Of a stretch of 7,948 nucleotides of DNA, positions 1 through 7,106 are shown piece after piece. Below the pieces are notes generated by a model, which saw nothing but the letters and a program-made list of their open reading frames with translations, was not told the DNA's origin and made no database searches. Source of the DNA: Spirochaetota bacterium (GTDB lineage Bacteria > Spirochaetota > Spirochaetia > SZUA-6); the NCBI GenBank assembly GCA_003641675.1, contig QNBI01000072.1, positions 1 through 7,948 of the forward strand. The letters are read 5' to 3'. Positions within the stretch are counted from its first letter, which is position 1. Every line of letters begins with the position of its first letter. The position numbers and the translations under genes were made by a program.

Positions 1-1194
1 GAGGACAACTACACCAATATACCGTCAAAATTCATCAATTTGGATGAGAATTTCCCTTACAGAGGATATATTAACTACCTAAATGGACCTTCTGAGTTTA
101 CCATGGCAAGGGACAAACTCCAGTTAGGCCCGGGCAGGTGGAGTTCTCTGTCTGTAAATAAAAATGTTCCCTACTTCGATTATGTAAAGGGAAAACTCGA
201 TTTCACATGGTTCGCATTTTCATCGTACCTTATCCGATTAAACCCGATTCTTTCGTCATCCGAAAGCCTTGAATTAGAATCCATGCAGGCAGGTGAAAAT
301 CCGGAGGTCAATGCAAGAGTGGAAACCCCATTTTCCGAAAAATCAAAACACCTTGCCGTGCATAAACTCTTTCTTTCGCCTTTTCCATGGATAAGTTTTA
401 GTGTTGCAGAACTTAATATGATAGGCGGGCGTACTCCTCAATTAACGGATTTTAATCCTGTGATTATTTTTCACAACAACTTCGAAGAGGGGTGCAATAA
501 CCAATCGCTAAGCGCGACTTTAAGACTGGTTCCCCTGCCGGGAATCCTTCTATACGGCGAATATTACCTGTACGATGCTGTCGTAGCGGATGAGAAAAAC
601 CCAAGCTATAAACCGGGGGCATCCGCGTACCAGTCCGGCTTTACACTGCTTTCCGACAACTATTTAAATATCGGCCCTGGAAGGTTCCGCCTGGACGGAG
701 AATTTAGTCTTGTAGATCCATGGTGCTATGCACGGTGGTACGATTTAAAAAAATACACCTCACGCTTTGTATATGTGGAAACAGGCGCTCATACGCGAAA
801 CTGGGCGGACTACCCCCTCGGATACTATCTGGGCCCGGATGTTGTTGATATAAATCTGCAGTTATCATATGGAGTACCGGGGTTATGGGAAACATACTTT
901 TACTGGAAAAGAAGCGGATTAGGTTCGATTAACCTCTACGGATGGGGAGACGGAAACCTTTTTTCCCATACAACAGAGGGCAATTTACCCTTGACAGGAT
1001 CTCCCACATCAAGGGAGAATATGCCTGCTCAGTGGAATGATCTGTTTAAACTAAACTTTTCTTTAGTCGCCTTAAATAATATTAAGGTGTCTCTGTGGTT
1101 TTCCTATGAAATTATTAAAAATCGCTTTAACATCAAAGGCAATAATGCTTATATTTACGATACAGGGTGTGCCGTCACATGGAAAATATTTTAG
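1..1194 (+). CDS. Wzi-like capsule-assembly outer-membrane beta-barrel protein (5' truncated)
   Basis: The frame is open from base 1, so the gene is cut by the left edge. The TTG at 40 is the first possible internal start but is unlikely to be the real one. The visible 397 residues look like the Wzi capsule-assembly family (usually about 450-500 aa), so the signal peptide and first strands are probably missing. Family-like stretches are GPGRWSSLSVNKNVPYFDYV, then KHLAVHKLFLSPFPWISFSV followed shortly by GGRTP, then RLVPLPGILLYGEYYLYDA, and later DYPLGYYLGPD. The sequence alternates aromatic and polar residues in beta-strand fashion and ends in Phe (TWKIF), as expected of a BAM-inserted barrel. 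In enterobacteria, Wzi is an outer-membrane lectin that anchors capsule. In spirochaetes the ligand is unknown, so a role in surface glycan or exopolysaccharide is inference. Family call fairly sure; function open. cysE follows 16 bases downstream. Confidence 0.72.
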   Translation, partial: EDNYTNIPSKFINLDENFPYRGYINYLNGPSEFTMARDKLQLGPGRWSSLSVNKNVPYFDYVKGKLDFTWFAFSSYLIRLNPILSSSESLELESMQAGENPEVNARVETPFSEKSKHLAVHKLFLSPFPWISFSVAELNMIGGRTPQLTDFNPVIIFHNNFEEGCNNQSLSATLRLVPLPGILLYGEYYLYDAVVADEKNPSYKPGASAYQSGFTLLSDNYLNIGPGRFRLDGEFSLVDPWCYARWYDLKKYTSRFVYVETGAHTRNWADYPLGYYLGPDVVDINLQLSYGVPGLWETYFYWKRSGLGSINLYGWGDGNLFSHTTEGNLPLTGSPTSRENMPAQWNDLFKLNFSLVALNNIKVSLWFSYEIIKNRFNIKGNNAYIYDTGCAVTWKIF

Positions 1195-1210
1195 GAATTA
1201 GACTAACTGT

Positions 1211-2125
1211 ATGAAATATGAGCCGGATAAATTAATTAATAAAATACTCAATTCGTATATGGATATAGGCGGTATAAATCATCTTGAAGGCTCAAACCTT
1301 CCATCGAGACAGAGCATAATAAGGATAATGAATGATCTTGAATCTATAATTTTCCCAGGCTTTCGGGATGAAGAAAGTCTTGATAAATACAACTATAGAT
1401 ATGTAATAGGCAGTAAAATCACAGAGGCGGCGGCTAAATTGGAGACCGAACTTTACAAAAGTCTAAGGTACTTTAAGAATAACATGAACGGAGAAGAGGA
1501 GAAAGAATCTCCGGAGAATAAGGCAAAAGTAATAGTTTTAAAACTGCTGGAAAGCCTTCCGGGGATAAGGGGAAATATCAAAGCTGATGTCGAAGCTGCC
1601 TTTAAGGGCGATCCTGCAGCTAAATCCAACGAAGAGATTATCCTGTCCTACCCCGGAGTAGAAGCTGTACTTGTTTACCGAATAGCGCATGAACTATGGG
1701 TACAGGGGGCACCTTTAATACCGCGGATCATGAGTGAATACATGCACGGAAAAACAGGAATTGATATTCATCCGGGAGCTAAAATCGGAAAGTCTTTTTT
1801 TATAGATCACGGGACCGGCGTTGTCATAGGAGAAACCACTGTTATCGGAGACAGAGTGAAGATATATCAGGGCGTCACTCTGGGAGCTCTGAGCGTAAAA
1901 AAAGAACTTGGGAACACAAAGAGACACCCAACAATAGAGGACGATGTAACAATATACTCAGGCGCAACAATCTTAGGGGGGGATACTGTTATTGGAAGAG
2001 GTTCTATTGTCGGAGGTAATGTCTGGCTTGTATCATCAATTCCGCCTAACAGTAAAATCTACAACAAACCTGAACATTTTACACTAAAAAACGGGAAAGT
2101 AGAATCACAGGACTTCCAGATATAG
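1211..2125 (+). CDS. cysE: Serine O-acetyltransferase, long form
   Basis: Transfers acetyl from acetyl-CoA to L-serine to give O-acetylserine, the committed step of cysteine synthesis in the cytoplasm. Its 304 aa is the longer (EpsC-like) form. Residues 1-90 are a helical N-terminal extension with LPSRQSIIRI and IIFPGF. A SATase helical region follows at about 110-180, with the conserved GDPAA (Asp134) and YRIAHELW (His160). The left-handed beta-helix begins near 184 (DIHPGAKIG). Expected active-site residues are present: Asp185 and His187 in DIHP, Asp199-His200 in FIDHGTG, and His239 in KRHP. The protein ends in Ile (DFQI), as in CysE proteins whose tail docks into O-acetylserine sulfhydrylase. 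The ATG at 1211 is the only sensible start, but its nearest purine-rich stretch (AGGA at 1193-1196) is about 14 bases away, so initiation may depend on coupling to the upstream gene. No sulfhydrylase gene is in view. Confidence 0.93.
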   Translation: MKYEPDKLINKILNSYMDIGGINHLEGSNLPSRQSIIRIMNDLESIIFPGFRDEESLDKYNYRYVIGSKITEAAAKLETELYKSLRYFKNNMNGEEEKESPENKAKVIVLKLLESLPGIRGNIKADVEAAFKGDPAAKSNEEIILSYPGVEAVLVYRIAHELWVQGAPLIPRIMSEYMHGKTGIDIHPGAKIGKSFFIDHGTGVVIGETTVIGDRVKIYQGVTLGALSVKKELGNTKRHPTIEDDVTIYSGATILGGDTVIGRGSIVGGNVWLVSSIPPNSKIYNKPEHFTLKNGKVESQDFQI

Positions 2126-2166
2126 AATAGCCCTAAAACTCTGTTGTTAAGCCTTTTTTATATTAA

Positions 2167-2835
2167 CTACTTTTTTGCGTACACTAAGGATATATAACTT
2201 TTTTCCAGCCCGTTTACCTTTCTTATCCAGTTTAAAAATTTTTCGGCCTCGTTTTTATTAATATAGGGCCCGATTCTTACTCTGAAATAGGTGGTACCGC
2301 TAATATTACGTGTAACTATACGGGCAACAATTCCTTTTAATGCAAGGCGCGACTTAAGGTCTTCCGCTTTCGAATTGCTCTTATACGACCCTGCCTGTAT
2401 CCAGTATTGCTTTACCGTTTCAGGTCTGGGCTTCACAGCTTTACGGGTTTTTACCGTTTTTCTTGGAACTGATATGCTTTTTTTAACCTGTATTGGTTTC
2501 GGTTTTACAGATACCGCTTTCTTCTGTGTACCGGCAGGCGGAGTTGTTTTTGCTGTCCCAGAAGCGGAGGCGCTCTCCGGCTTTTCGCCGACAACAATAC
2601 TCATTGCCTGAGGCTTTTCTTCCCCGGCCGGCTCCAGTCCGGGAAGTTTTGCATTTCCTTTCATATACTCGTAGGAATTAAACCCTGCATCTGTTAAAGC
2701 CGCTTCCGCTTTTCCTCCCCCTGTTCCTGCTATTTTTGTAGCATTCGGCTTTAAAAAGTAAAGCCCGCCTGCCAGAACTGCAGCTAAAAGCACTGTTACC
2801 GCTAAAATAACCCAGATAATTTTCTGTTTTTCCAT
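2167..2835 (-). CDS. SPOR-domain single-pass membrane protein
   Basis: 222 aa. The N-terminus has a short charged head (MEKQK) and one membrane segment at about residues 6-28, with no cleavage site evident. This predicts a type II inner-membrane protein with its body in the periplasm. Residues 30-140 are a low-complexity, Pro/Lys/Ala/Thr-rich linker, very basic at 105-138, likely disordered and able to reach the cell wall. Residues 143-219 form a SPOR domain: YWIQAGSYKS opens it, FRVRIGPYINKNEAEKFL is the second conserved block, and the end is near the stop. SPOR domains bind glycan strands stripped of peptide stems, typically at division sites, so a role in division or wall remodelling is inferred. 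It is the last gene of the run, 3 bases after coaE. Its Shine-Dalgarno lies inside the last coaE codons. Its 3' end converges on cysE. Confidence 0.88.
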   Translation of the reverse strand: MEKQKIIWVILAVTVLLAAVLAGGLYFLKPNATKIAGTGGGKAEAALTDAGFNSYEYMKGNAKLPGLEPAGEEKPQAMSIVVGEKPESASASGTAKTTPPAGTQKKAVSVKPKPIQVKKSISVPRKTVKTRKAVKPRPETVKQYWIQAGSYKSNSKAEDLKSRLALKGIVARIVTRNISGTTYFRVRIGPYINKNEAEKFLNWIRKVNGLEKSYISLVYAKK

Positions 2836-2838
2836 TAA

Positions 2839-3441
2839 TTATCCCTTTGTTAAACCCTTTTTCGTTAAAATTCCGGAAACATCTCTCTGAACATCCTCAG
2901 TTTTTCCGGCATTCCTTACACTATAAATATCGACCTTAGAACCGCCGGATTTAGAACAGATTCTTTTTTGAGCCGACAATCTTTTAAGGGTATCCCCAAT
3001 GGACAGATTATCACGCTTTAAGGCCCTTATAAAACGTACCCAAAAAGGGGCATAAACACAAATAACAAAATCACACAGTTCGTGCAAACCCATATCGAAC
3101 AAAATTGCCGCATTTATAATGGTATTTTCCCGCCTTCCCTTAATTCCCTCCTTTACCTCTTCCACCATTAAAGGATGCAGTAGGGATTCAAGCTCAGATT
3201 TCTTTACTCTGCTTCTAAATACAATTCTGCCTAATTTTTTCCTGTCAATTCTACCGGTACCGTCTGTAATTGAGTCCCCGAAGGCTGAAATTACTTCACC
3301 TCTTTTTCTTTCAAGAACAGTATGGCCAATAATGTCTACATCCACCACTGTAAATCCGAAACCATTATATCTGTAATTCTTGACTATACCTGATACAAAA
3401 TTCTTCCCGGAACAGTACTTTCCGGCAATACCAATAACCAT
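2839..3441 (-). CDS. coaE: Dephospho-CoA kinase
   Basis: Phosphorylates the 3'-hydroxyl of dephospho-CoA with ATP, the last step of coenzyme A synthesis. 200 aa, normal for the family. The P-loop is at residues 7-14 (GKYCSGKN). It keeps Gly-Lys, but Asn14 replaces the usual Ser/Thr. Asp34-Val-Asp36 (VVDVDIIGH) matches the DADxIA motif that holds the catalytic Asp. GRIDRKKLGRIVF (63-75) and LLHPLM (87-92) are family blocks; ILFDMG (113-118) stands where PLLFE usually sits. FIRALKRDNLS (137-147) is the lid region with its arginines, and SVRNAG (174-179) matches the C-terminal N-x-G block. Start is ATG at 3441, one base after the polA stop. Only a weak, distant GGGG lies upstream, so expression probably depends on coupling with polA. 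Overall similarity is diverged, but the motif order is complete. A related nucleoside-phosphate kinase is the only real alternative. Confidence 0.87.
   Translation of the reverse strand: MVIGIAGKYCSGKNFVSGIVKNYRYNGFGFTVVDVDIIGHTVLERKRGEVISAFGDSITDGTGRIDRKKLGRIVFRSRVKKSELESLLHPLMVEEVKEGIKGRRENTIINAAILFDMGLHELCDFVICVYAPFWVRFIRALKRDNLSIGDTLKRLSAQKRICSKSGGSKVDIYSVRNAGKTEDVQRDVSGILTKKGLTKG
2843..2848 (-). promoter_or_regulatory. Ribosome binding site of the SPOR gene, inside the coaE 3' end
   Basis: Reads AAAGGG on the minus strand, 7 bases before the ATG at 2835, and overlaps the final Lys-Gly codons of coaE. Ribosomes ending coaE would release next to this site, which fits translational coupling. 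Confidence 0.6.
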
Positions 3442-3442
3442 A

Positions 3443-6175
3443 CTAGTGTATATCGCCCCAGCTTCTGCCTGTTTCTATATTTACTCTTAGAGGGATGGGT
3501 ATTTCCACCACATTTTCCATTGTAGCCTTTACCAAATTAGAGACAGTTTTAAGCTCCTTTTCCGGGACCTCCAAAATAAGCTCATCGTGCACCTGTAGCA
3601 GCACAGAGGATTTTAAGTTATTATTCTTAAGCTCATTAAATATCTTAATCATTGCAATCTTTACAATATCTGCGGCACTTCCCTGAATAGGCGTATTTAC
3701 CGCAATCCGGGAAGCAGCCATTTTTTCTGTTTTATTGCCGCTCGATATCCCGTTTATCTTTCTCTTTCTGCCCATTATAGTTTTTACATAGCCCTTTTCT
3801 TCCGCTTCCTCTACTATATTTTTTATATAATTACTTACCCCTGAATATTTCTCAAAGTAAGTATTAATAAACAGCTCTGCGTCTTTCCTCGGTATTTTAA
3901 GGTCGCGGGCAAGACGAAACGGAGACATTCCGTATATTACACCGAAATTAATAGTTTTACCTATACGCCTCTGCGACGAAGATACCTCCTCTTCCGGTAT
4001 TCCGAATATAAGTGCAGCTGTCTGTCTGTGTATATCCCCCCTTCTCTTAAAGACTTCGAGCAGTTTGGTGTCTTTAGAGAGGTAGGCAAGAATTGCCAGT
4101 TCTATCTGTGAATAATCGGCACTTAAAAACACAGAACCATCCTCTGCAACAAAGGCATCTCTTATCTTTCTGCCCTCCTCCTCACGTATCGGTATATTCT
4201 GCAGGTTCGGATTATTGCTGGAAAGTCTGCCCGTTGCAGTGCCTGTCTGCATGAAATGAGTATGGACCCTTCCTGTTCTCTTATTTATAAGAAGGGGCAG
4301 GGCATCCACATAGGTGGATTTAAGCTTGGAAAGTTGTCTGTGCTGGAGCACCAGCTGGGGTATAGGGTCCTGTTCGGCAAGCTCTTTTAGTACCGCTGTA
4401 TCTGTAGAGTAACCTGTTTTTGTTCTTTTAACAGGTTTCAGCTTGCGGAGGCCGAACAGAATTTGTTGAAGCTGTTTTGTAGAGTTAATATTAAAACTTT
4501 GTCCGCACAGTTCAAATATCTTTTCCTCTATTCCGTTTAGCCGGCTTTTAAGTTCGCCGCTGTATGTTTTTAATTTGTCCGCTTCAAGTTTAATCCCTCG
4601 AAGTTCCATTTCTGCGAGAACCTGCACAAGCGGCATTTCGATATCGTAGAACAGCCTGTGCATCCCTTCCTCTTCCAGAAGGGGTTTAAATTTATTAAAA
4701 AGACGGAATGTTATATCTGCATCTTCACCTGCATATTCAACAACCCTTTCAATATCTATTTCGGCAAGTGTTTTTTCCTTTGGTTTATCAATAATATCAG
4801 AGTAGTGAATTGTTTTATAGTTAAGATAATTTTCGGCAAGCCTGTCCATTCCGTAGGATGAGGATGAAGACTCGAGAAGATAAGCTGCCAGCATTGTATC
4901 GAAGTAGATATTTTTAATTGTTACTCCCCATCTCTTAAGTATTTTGTAGTCGTATTTTATATTCTGTCCTATAATCTTAACCCCTGGATTTTCAAGAAGG
5001 GCCGCTAATTTCTTTTTTAAAGTATCTTCCGGAATACAGGAAATATTTTTTGCCTTTACAGGTATATAGCAGGCAGCTCCTTCCTCCACAGAAAGCGAGA
5101 AACCTATGGGTGCCGCTTCCATTTCATCGAGACCTGTTGTTTCACTGTCAAAAGCAGCAGTACCTTTTTTTTCTGCAAGGGAAATCCATCTATCCAGATC
5201 CGCTTCTCTATTTACAAGTTCATATCTCCTTGAATCTCCCGAATATTCTGCAAAAAGTTCACCTTGAGTGTCCTTATGTACCGCCTCCTCACTGTATCCA
5301 GGATACATGCTTTTTAATTCCTCCACTAAGGATTTCATACCTTCACGTGCAAAGAGAGGAATAGCTTTTTCTATATTAATCTTATTCACGGTGAGCAAAT
5401 CCGAAGGCATCGGGACAGGCACTTCTCTGTGAAGCACAGCTAGATCTCTGCTTAAAAAGGCATTATCTTTATCTTTAATTAGTTTGTCCTGGAGACTCTG
5501 CGGTTTAACAGTATCTATATCCTTATAGATGCCATCGAGACTTCCATACCGGTTAAGCAATTTTACAGCAGTTTTATCTCCTATACCCTTTACTCCAGGT
5601 ATATTATCCGCCTGGTCACCGGCAAGAGCAAGGTAATCCACAATCTGATAGGGATGCACACCCCTGTTTTTTAAAACATCATCTTCTCCCCATTCTTTAT
5701 AGGCACTAACTCCTTTTTCCGGATGAATTACCTTTATATTTTTTCCCACAAGCTGCAGAATATCCTTGTCGCCGGATAATATGTAGCAGGGTGTTTCGCT
5801 TTCCTTTAGCCTAATTGCAATAGTGGCTATAATGTCGTCTGCCTCGTACCCGTCCACCCTAATCCAGTAAATCCCTAAAGCTTTAAGAATTTCCTCTATC
5901 AGAGGTATCTGTGCATGAAGGTCTTCCGGGGCTTTCTCACGGGTAGCTTTATAGAGAGGGTATTTCTTATGCCGGAAAGTAGGCTTTTTTGAGTCCATAA
6001 CAACGGCAATGCTCTTAGGCTGTTTTATCCTTATAAGCTGGAAAAGCGTCCTGAAAAAACCGAAAACGGCGGAAACATTTTTACCTTTGCTGTTCTTTAG
6101 CGGATTCCGGAAAAAAGCAAAATAGGAACGGTAAATAAGACTGTATGCATCTATTAAATATGCAGGTTCATTCAT
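3443..6175 (-). CDS. polA: DNA polymerase I (5' nuclease, 3'-5' exonuclease and polymerase)
   Basis: 910 aa, normal for full-length Pol I, which fills gaps and removes Okazaki RNA primers. The 5' nuclease (1-290) keeps its metal-binding acids: Asp9, Asp61, Asp113-114 (YEADD), Asp136/138 (SGDKD) and Asp187/190 (GDQAD). A linker (about 290-325) follows. The proofreading exonuclease looks active: Asp343/Glu345 (FDSETTG), Asp409 (IKYDY), and Tyr481 with Asp485 (YAGEDAD). The polymerase domain has motif A at 687 (DYSQIELA), motif B at 736-749 (RRIGKTINFGVIYG, with Phe744 as the O-helix Phe) and motif C at 861-866 (QVHDEL). These are a constant 18 residues off E. coli numbering (Asp705, Phe762, Asp882), so there are no net gaps between them. 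Motif A has Ala694 where Arg is usual. The ATG at 6175 overlaps the flgN stop as ATGA and lacks a Shine-Dalgarno of its own, so translation is probably coupled. Confidence 0.98.
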   Translation of the reverse strand: MNEPAYLIDAYSLIYRSYFAFFRNPLKNSKGKNVSAVFGFFRTLFQLIRIKQPKSIAVVMDSKKPTFRHKKYPLYKATREKAPEDLHAQIPLIEEILKALGIYWIRVDGYEADDIIATIAIRLKESETPCYILSGDKDILQLVGKNIKVIHPEKGVSAYKEWGEDDVLKNRGVHPYQIVDYLALAGDQADNIPGVKGIGDKTAVKLLNRYGSLDGIYKDIDTVKPQSLQDKLIKDKDNAFLSRDLAVLHREVPVPMPSDLLTVNKINIEKAIPLFAREGMKSLVEELKSMYPGYSEEAVHKDTQGELFAEYSGDSRRYELVNREADLDRWISLAEKKGTAAFDSETTGLDEMEAAPIGFSLSVEEGAACYIPVKAKNISCIPEDTLKKKLAALLENPGVKIIGQNIKYDYKILKRWGVTIKNIYFDTMLAAYLLESSSSSYGMDRLAENYLNYKTIHYSDIIDKPKEKTLAEIDIERVVEYAGEDADITFRLFNKFKPLLEEEGMHRLFYDIEMPLVQVLAEMELRGIKLEADKLKTYSGELKSRLNGIEEKIFELCGQSFNINSTKQLQQILFGLRKLKPVKRTKTGYSTDTAVLKELAEQDPIPQLVLQHRQLSKLKSTYVDALPLLINKRTGRVHTHFMQTGTATGRLSSNNPNLQNIPIREEEGRKIRDAFVAEDGSVFLSADYSQIELAILAYLSKDTKLLEVFKRRGDIHRQTAALIFGIPEEEVSSSQRRIGKTINFGVIYGMSPFRLARDLKIPRKDAELFINTYFEKYSGVSNYIKNIVEEAEEKGYVKTIMGRKRKINGISSGNKTEKMAASRIAVNTPIQGSAADIVKIAMIKIFNELKNNNLKSSVLLQVHDELILEVPEKELKTVSNLVKATMENVVEIPIPLRVNIETGRSWGDIH

Positions 6176-6645
6176 GTAGTAATATCAACGAGAGTGGGGA
6201 CTCCGATGTCGGCATAGGGGGATGGGATATCATGTTTTACCTTAAGAGATTTTATTTCGTGCCTTACAGCATCCATCTTTTCTTTCAACAGCACTCTATT
6301 TCTTTTATTCTTTTTTAAGACAGACTTTCTTATATTTTCCAGTGAGTTTTTAAGTTTCGGAATGGATTTTTCCTCTACAGGGTAAGCTCTTTTGTACAGA
6401 TCGTCCAAAGGACTAATAACCTTTTCAAAATTTGTAATCTCTTTTACTATCTCTTCTTCTATATGAATCTGTAATTCGAGTTTGTCAATATCGCCTTCAT
6501 TTATCGACCTTTCCTCTTTTTCCAATACATCGAGGTACGTTACAAACCTCTCTTTTTGTTTAAGCAGAGTTTCTCTGAGTTTCTTAAGAATATTAATCCG
6601 TTCTTCTATATCTATTTCTGTATCTTCCGTCGTAGCAGTTGCCAT
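6172..6645 (-). CDS. flgN: FlgN-like flagellar export chaperone
   Basis: 157 aa, highly charged and predicted almost wholly helical. Long heptad-like stretches run through residues 12-75 and 95-136, with no membrane segment or signal peptide, so it is cytoplasmic. Length, the long helical pair and the N-rich block LKKNKRNRVLLKEKM (110-124) resemble FlgN, the chaperone that holds the hook-filament junction proteins FlgK and FlgL before export. The tail (SPYADIGVPTLVDITT, 142-157) is non-helical and could be the substrate-binding or disordered end. Sequence identity to FlgN is low in general, so the call rests partly on its position 29 bases after fliS, a common pairing. Start is ATG at 6645 with a strong Shine-Dalgarno. 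Its TGA overlaps the polA ATG. A generic coiled-coil flagellar protein is the alternative. Confidence 0.68.
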   Translation of the reverse strand: MATATTEDTEIDIEERINILKKLRETLLKQKERFVTYLDVLEKEERSINEGDIDKLELQIHIEEEIVKEITNFEKVISPLDDLYKRAYPVEEKSIPKLKNSLENIRKSVLKKNKRNRVLLKEKMDAVRHEIKSLKVKHDIPSPYADIGVPTLVDITT

Positions 6646-6652
6646 TTAAAAG

Positions 6653-6658
6653 ACCTCC
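6653..6658 (-). promoter_or_regulatory. Strong Shine-Dalgarno of the flgN-like gene
   Basis: Reads GGAGGT on the minus strand, 7 bases before the ATG at 6645. It is one of the strongest sites in the window and fixes the start of the flgN-like gene. Because polA is coupled to this gene, it may also set the ribosome load on polA. Confidence 0.75.
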
Positions 6659-6674
6659 ATTTTATCGGGTTATT

Positions 6675-7100
6675 TCAGCCTGCAATATTCACTCCCTCTG
6701 AACCCTTTTCATTGTTTGCGCCGGCACCTTTCTTTACAATTTCCGCCCAGGCTTCCCGCAACTCCGCAAGCAGCTTTTTCACATCTTCTAAAGGCTTATT
6801 AGCCTTGGTTATGTTTGCGTCGAGAAGCTGCCTGTTCATAAAGACATAGAGAGAAAACAGATTCTTAGCTATCTCTCCGCCCTTTTCAAAGTCCAGGGAT
6901 ACTATAAGTTCTGTAATTATATCCTGAGCCTTTATAATATAGTTACTAATCTTATCCAGTTTCCGCGGCTTCTCTTTTAGTGATTCCAAGGCCAGGTTTA
7001 TATTGCGGATAGCCCCGTCGTACAGCATAACAATAAGCGTACCCTGGCTTGCAGTTTTTATCTGTGTTTCTCTGTAGGTTTCTAAAGGATTTTTATTCAA
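6675..7100 (-). CDS. fliS: Flagellar export chaperone FliS
   Basis: 141 aa, the usual FliS size. It binds the C-terminal region of flagellin in the cytoplasm, blocks premature filament formation, and delivers flagellin to the type III export gate. Family marks are the N-terminal NPLETYRETQIKTASQG (4-20), LIVMLYDGAIRNINLA (22-37), and the helix LFSLYVFMNRQLLDANITK (81-99). The last 18 residues are Gly/Asn-rich and probably disordered. The start is TTG at 7100: an in-frame stop lies two codons upstream, and the first ATG (Met25) would cut off the conserved N-terminus. GGAG at 7110-7113 sits 9 bases ahead of the TTG. It is the first clear flagellar gene of the minus-strand run, followed by the flgN-like gene. 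Flagellin itself is not in the window. Confidence 0.95.
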   Translation of the reverse strand: MNKNPLETYRETQIKTASQGTLIVMLYDGAIRNINLALESLKEKPRKLDKISNYIIKAQDIITELIVSLDFEKGGEIAKNLFSLYVFMNRQLLDANITKANKPLEDVKKLLAELREAWAEIVKKGAGANNEKGSEGVNIAG

Positions 7101-7106
7101 AGTTTA

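Noticed and set aside
704..895. Minus-strand 63-codon ORF inside the Wzi-like gene
   Set aside because: It is antisense to a well-supported barrel gene, shows no domain, and looks like a shadow frame.
40..1194. TTG at 40 as the true start of the Wzi-like gene
   Set aside because: The frame is open to base 1, there is no Shine-Dalgarno, and no signal peptide follows, which an outer-membrane protein needs.
1976..1982. Run of seven G in cysE as a phase-variation tract
   Set aside because: It encodes the expected Gly-Gly of a hexapeptide turn, is short, and cysE is not a typical phase-variable gene.
2126..2166. Possible bidirectional terminator between the convergent cysE and SPOR genes
   Set aside because: A T-run (2154-2159) is present, but the only inverted repeat is GTTAA/TTAAC with a 12-base AT-rich loop; there is no GC-rich stem on either strand.
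2291..2611. Plus-strand 106-codon ORF opposite the SPOR gene
   Set aside because: It is the complement of the basic linker and SPOR domain; the hydrophobic look comes from antisense of Lys/Pro codons.
5050..5364. Plus-strand 104-codon ORF opposite polA
   Set aside because: It lies wholly antisense to conserved polA sequence; composition is Pro/Leu/Gln-rich as expected of a reverse frame, with no start signal.
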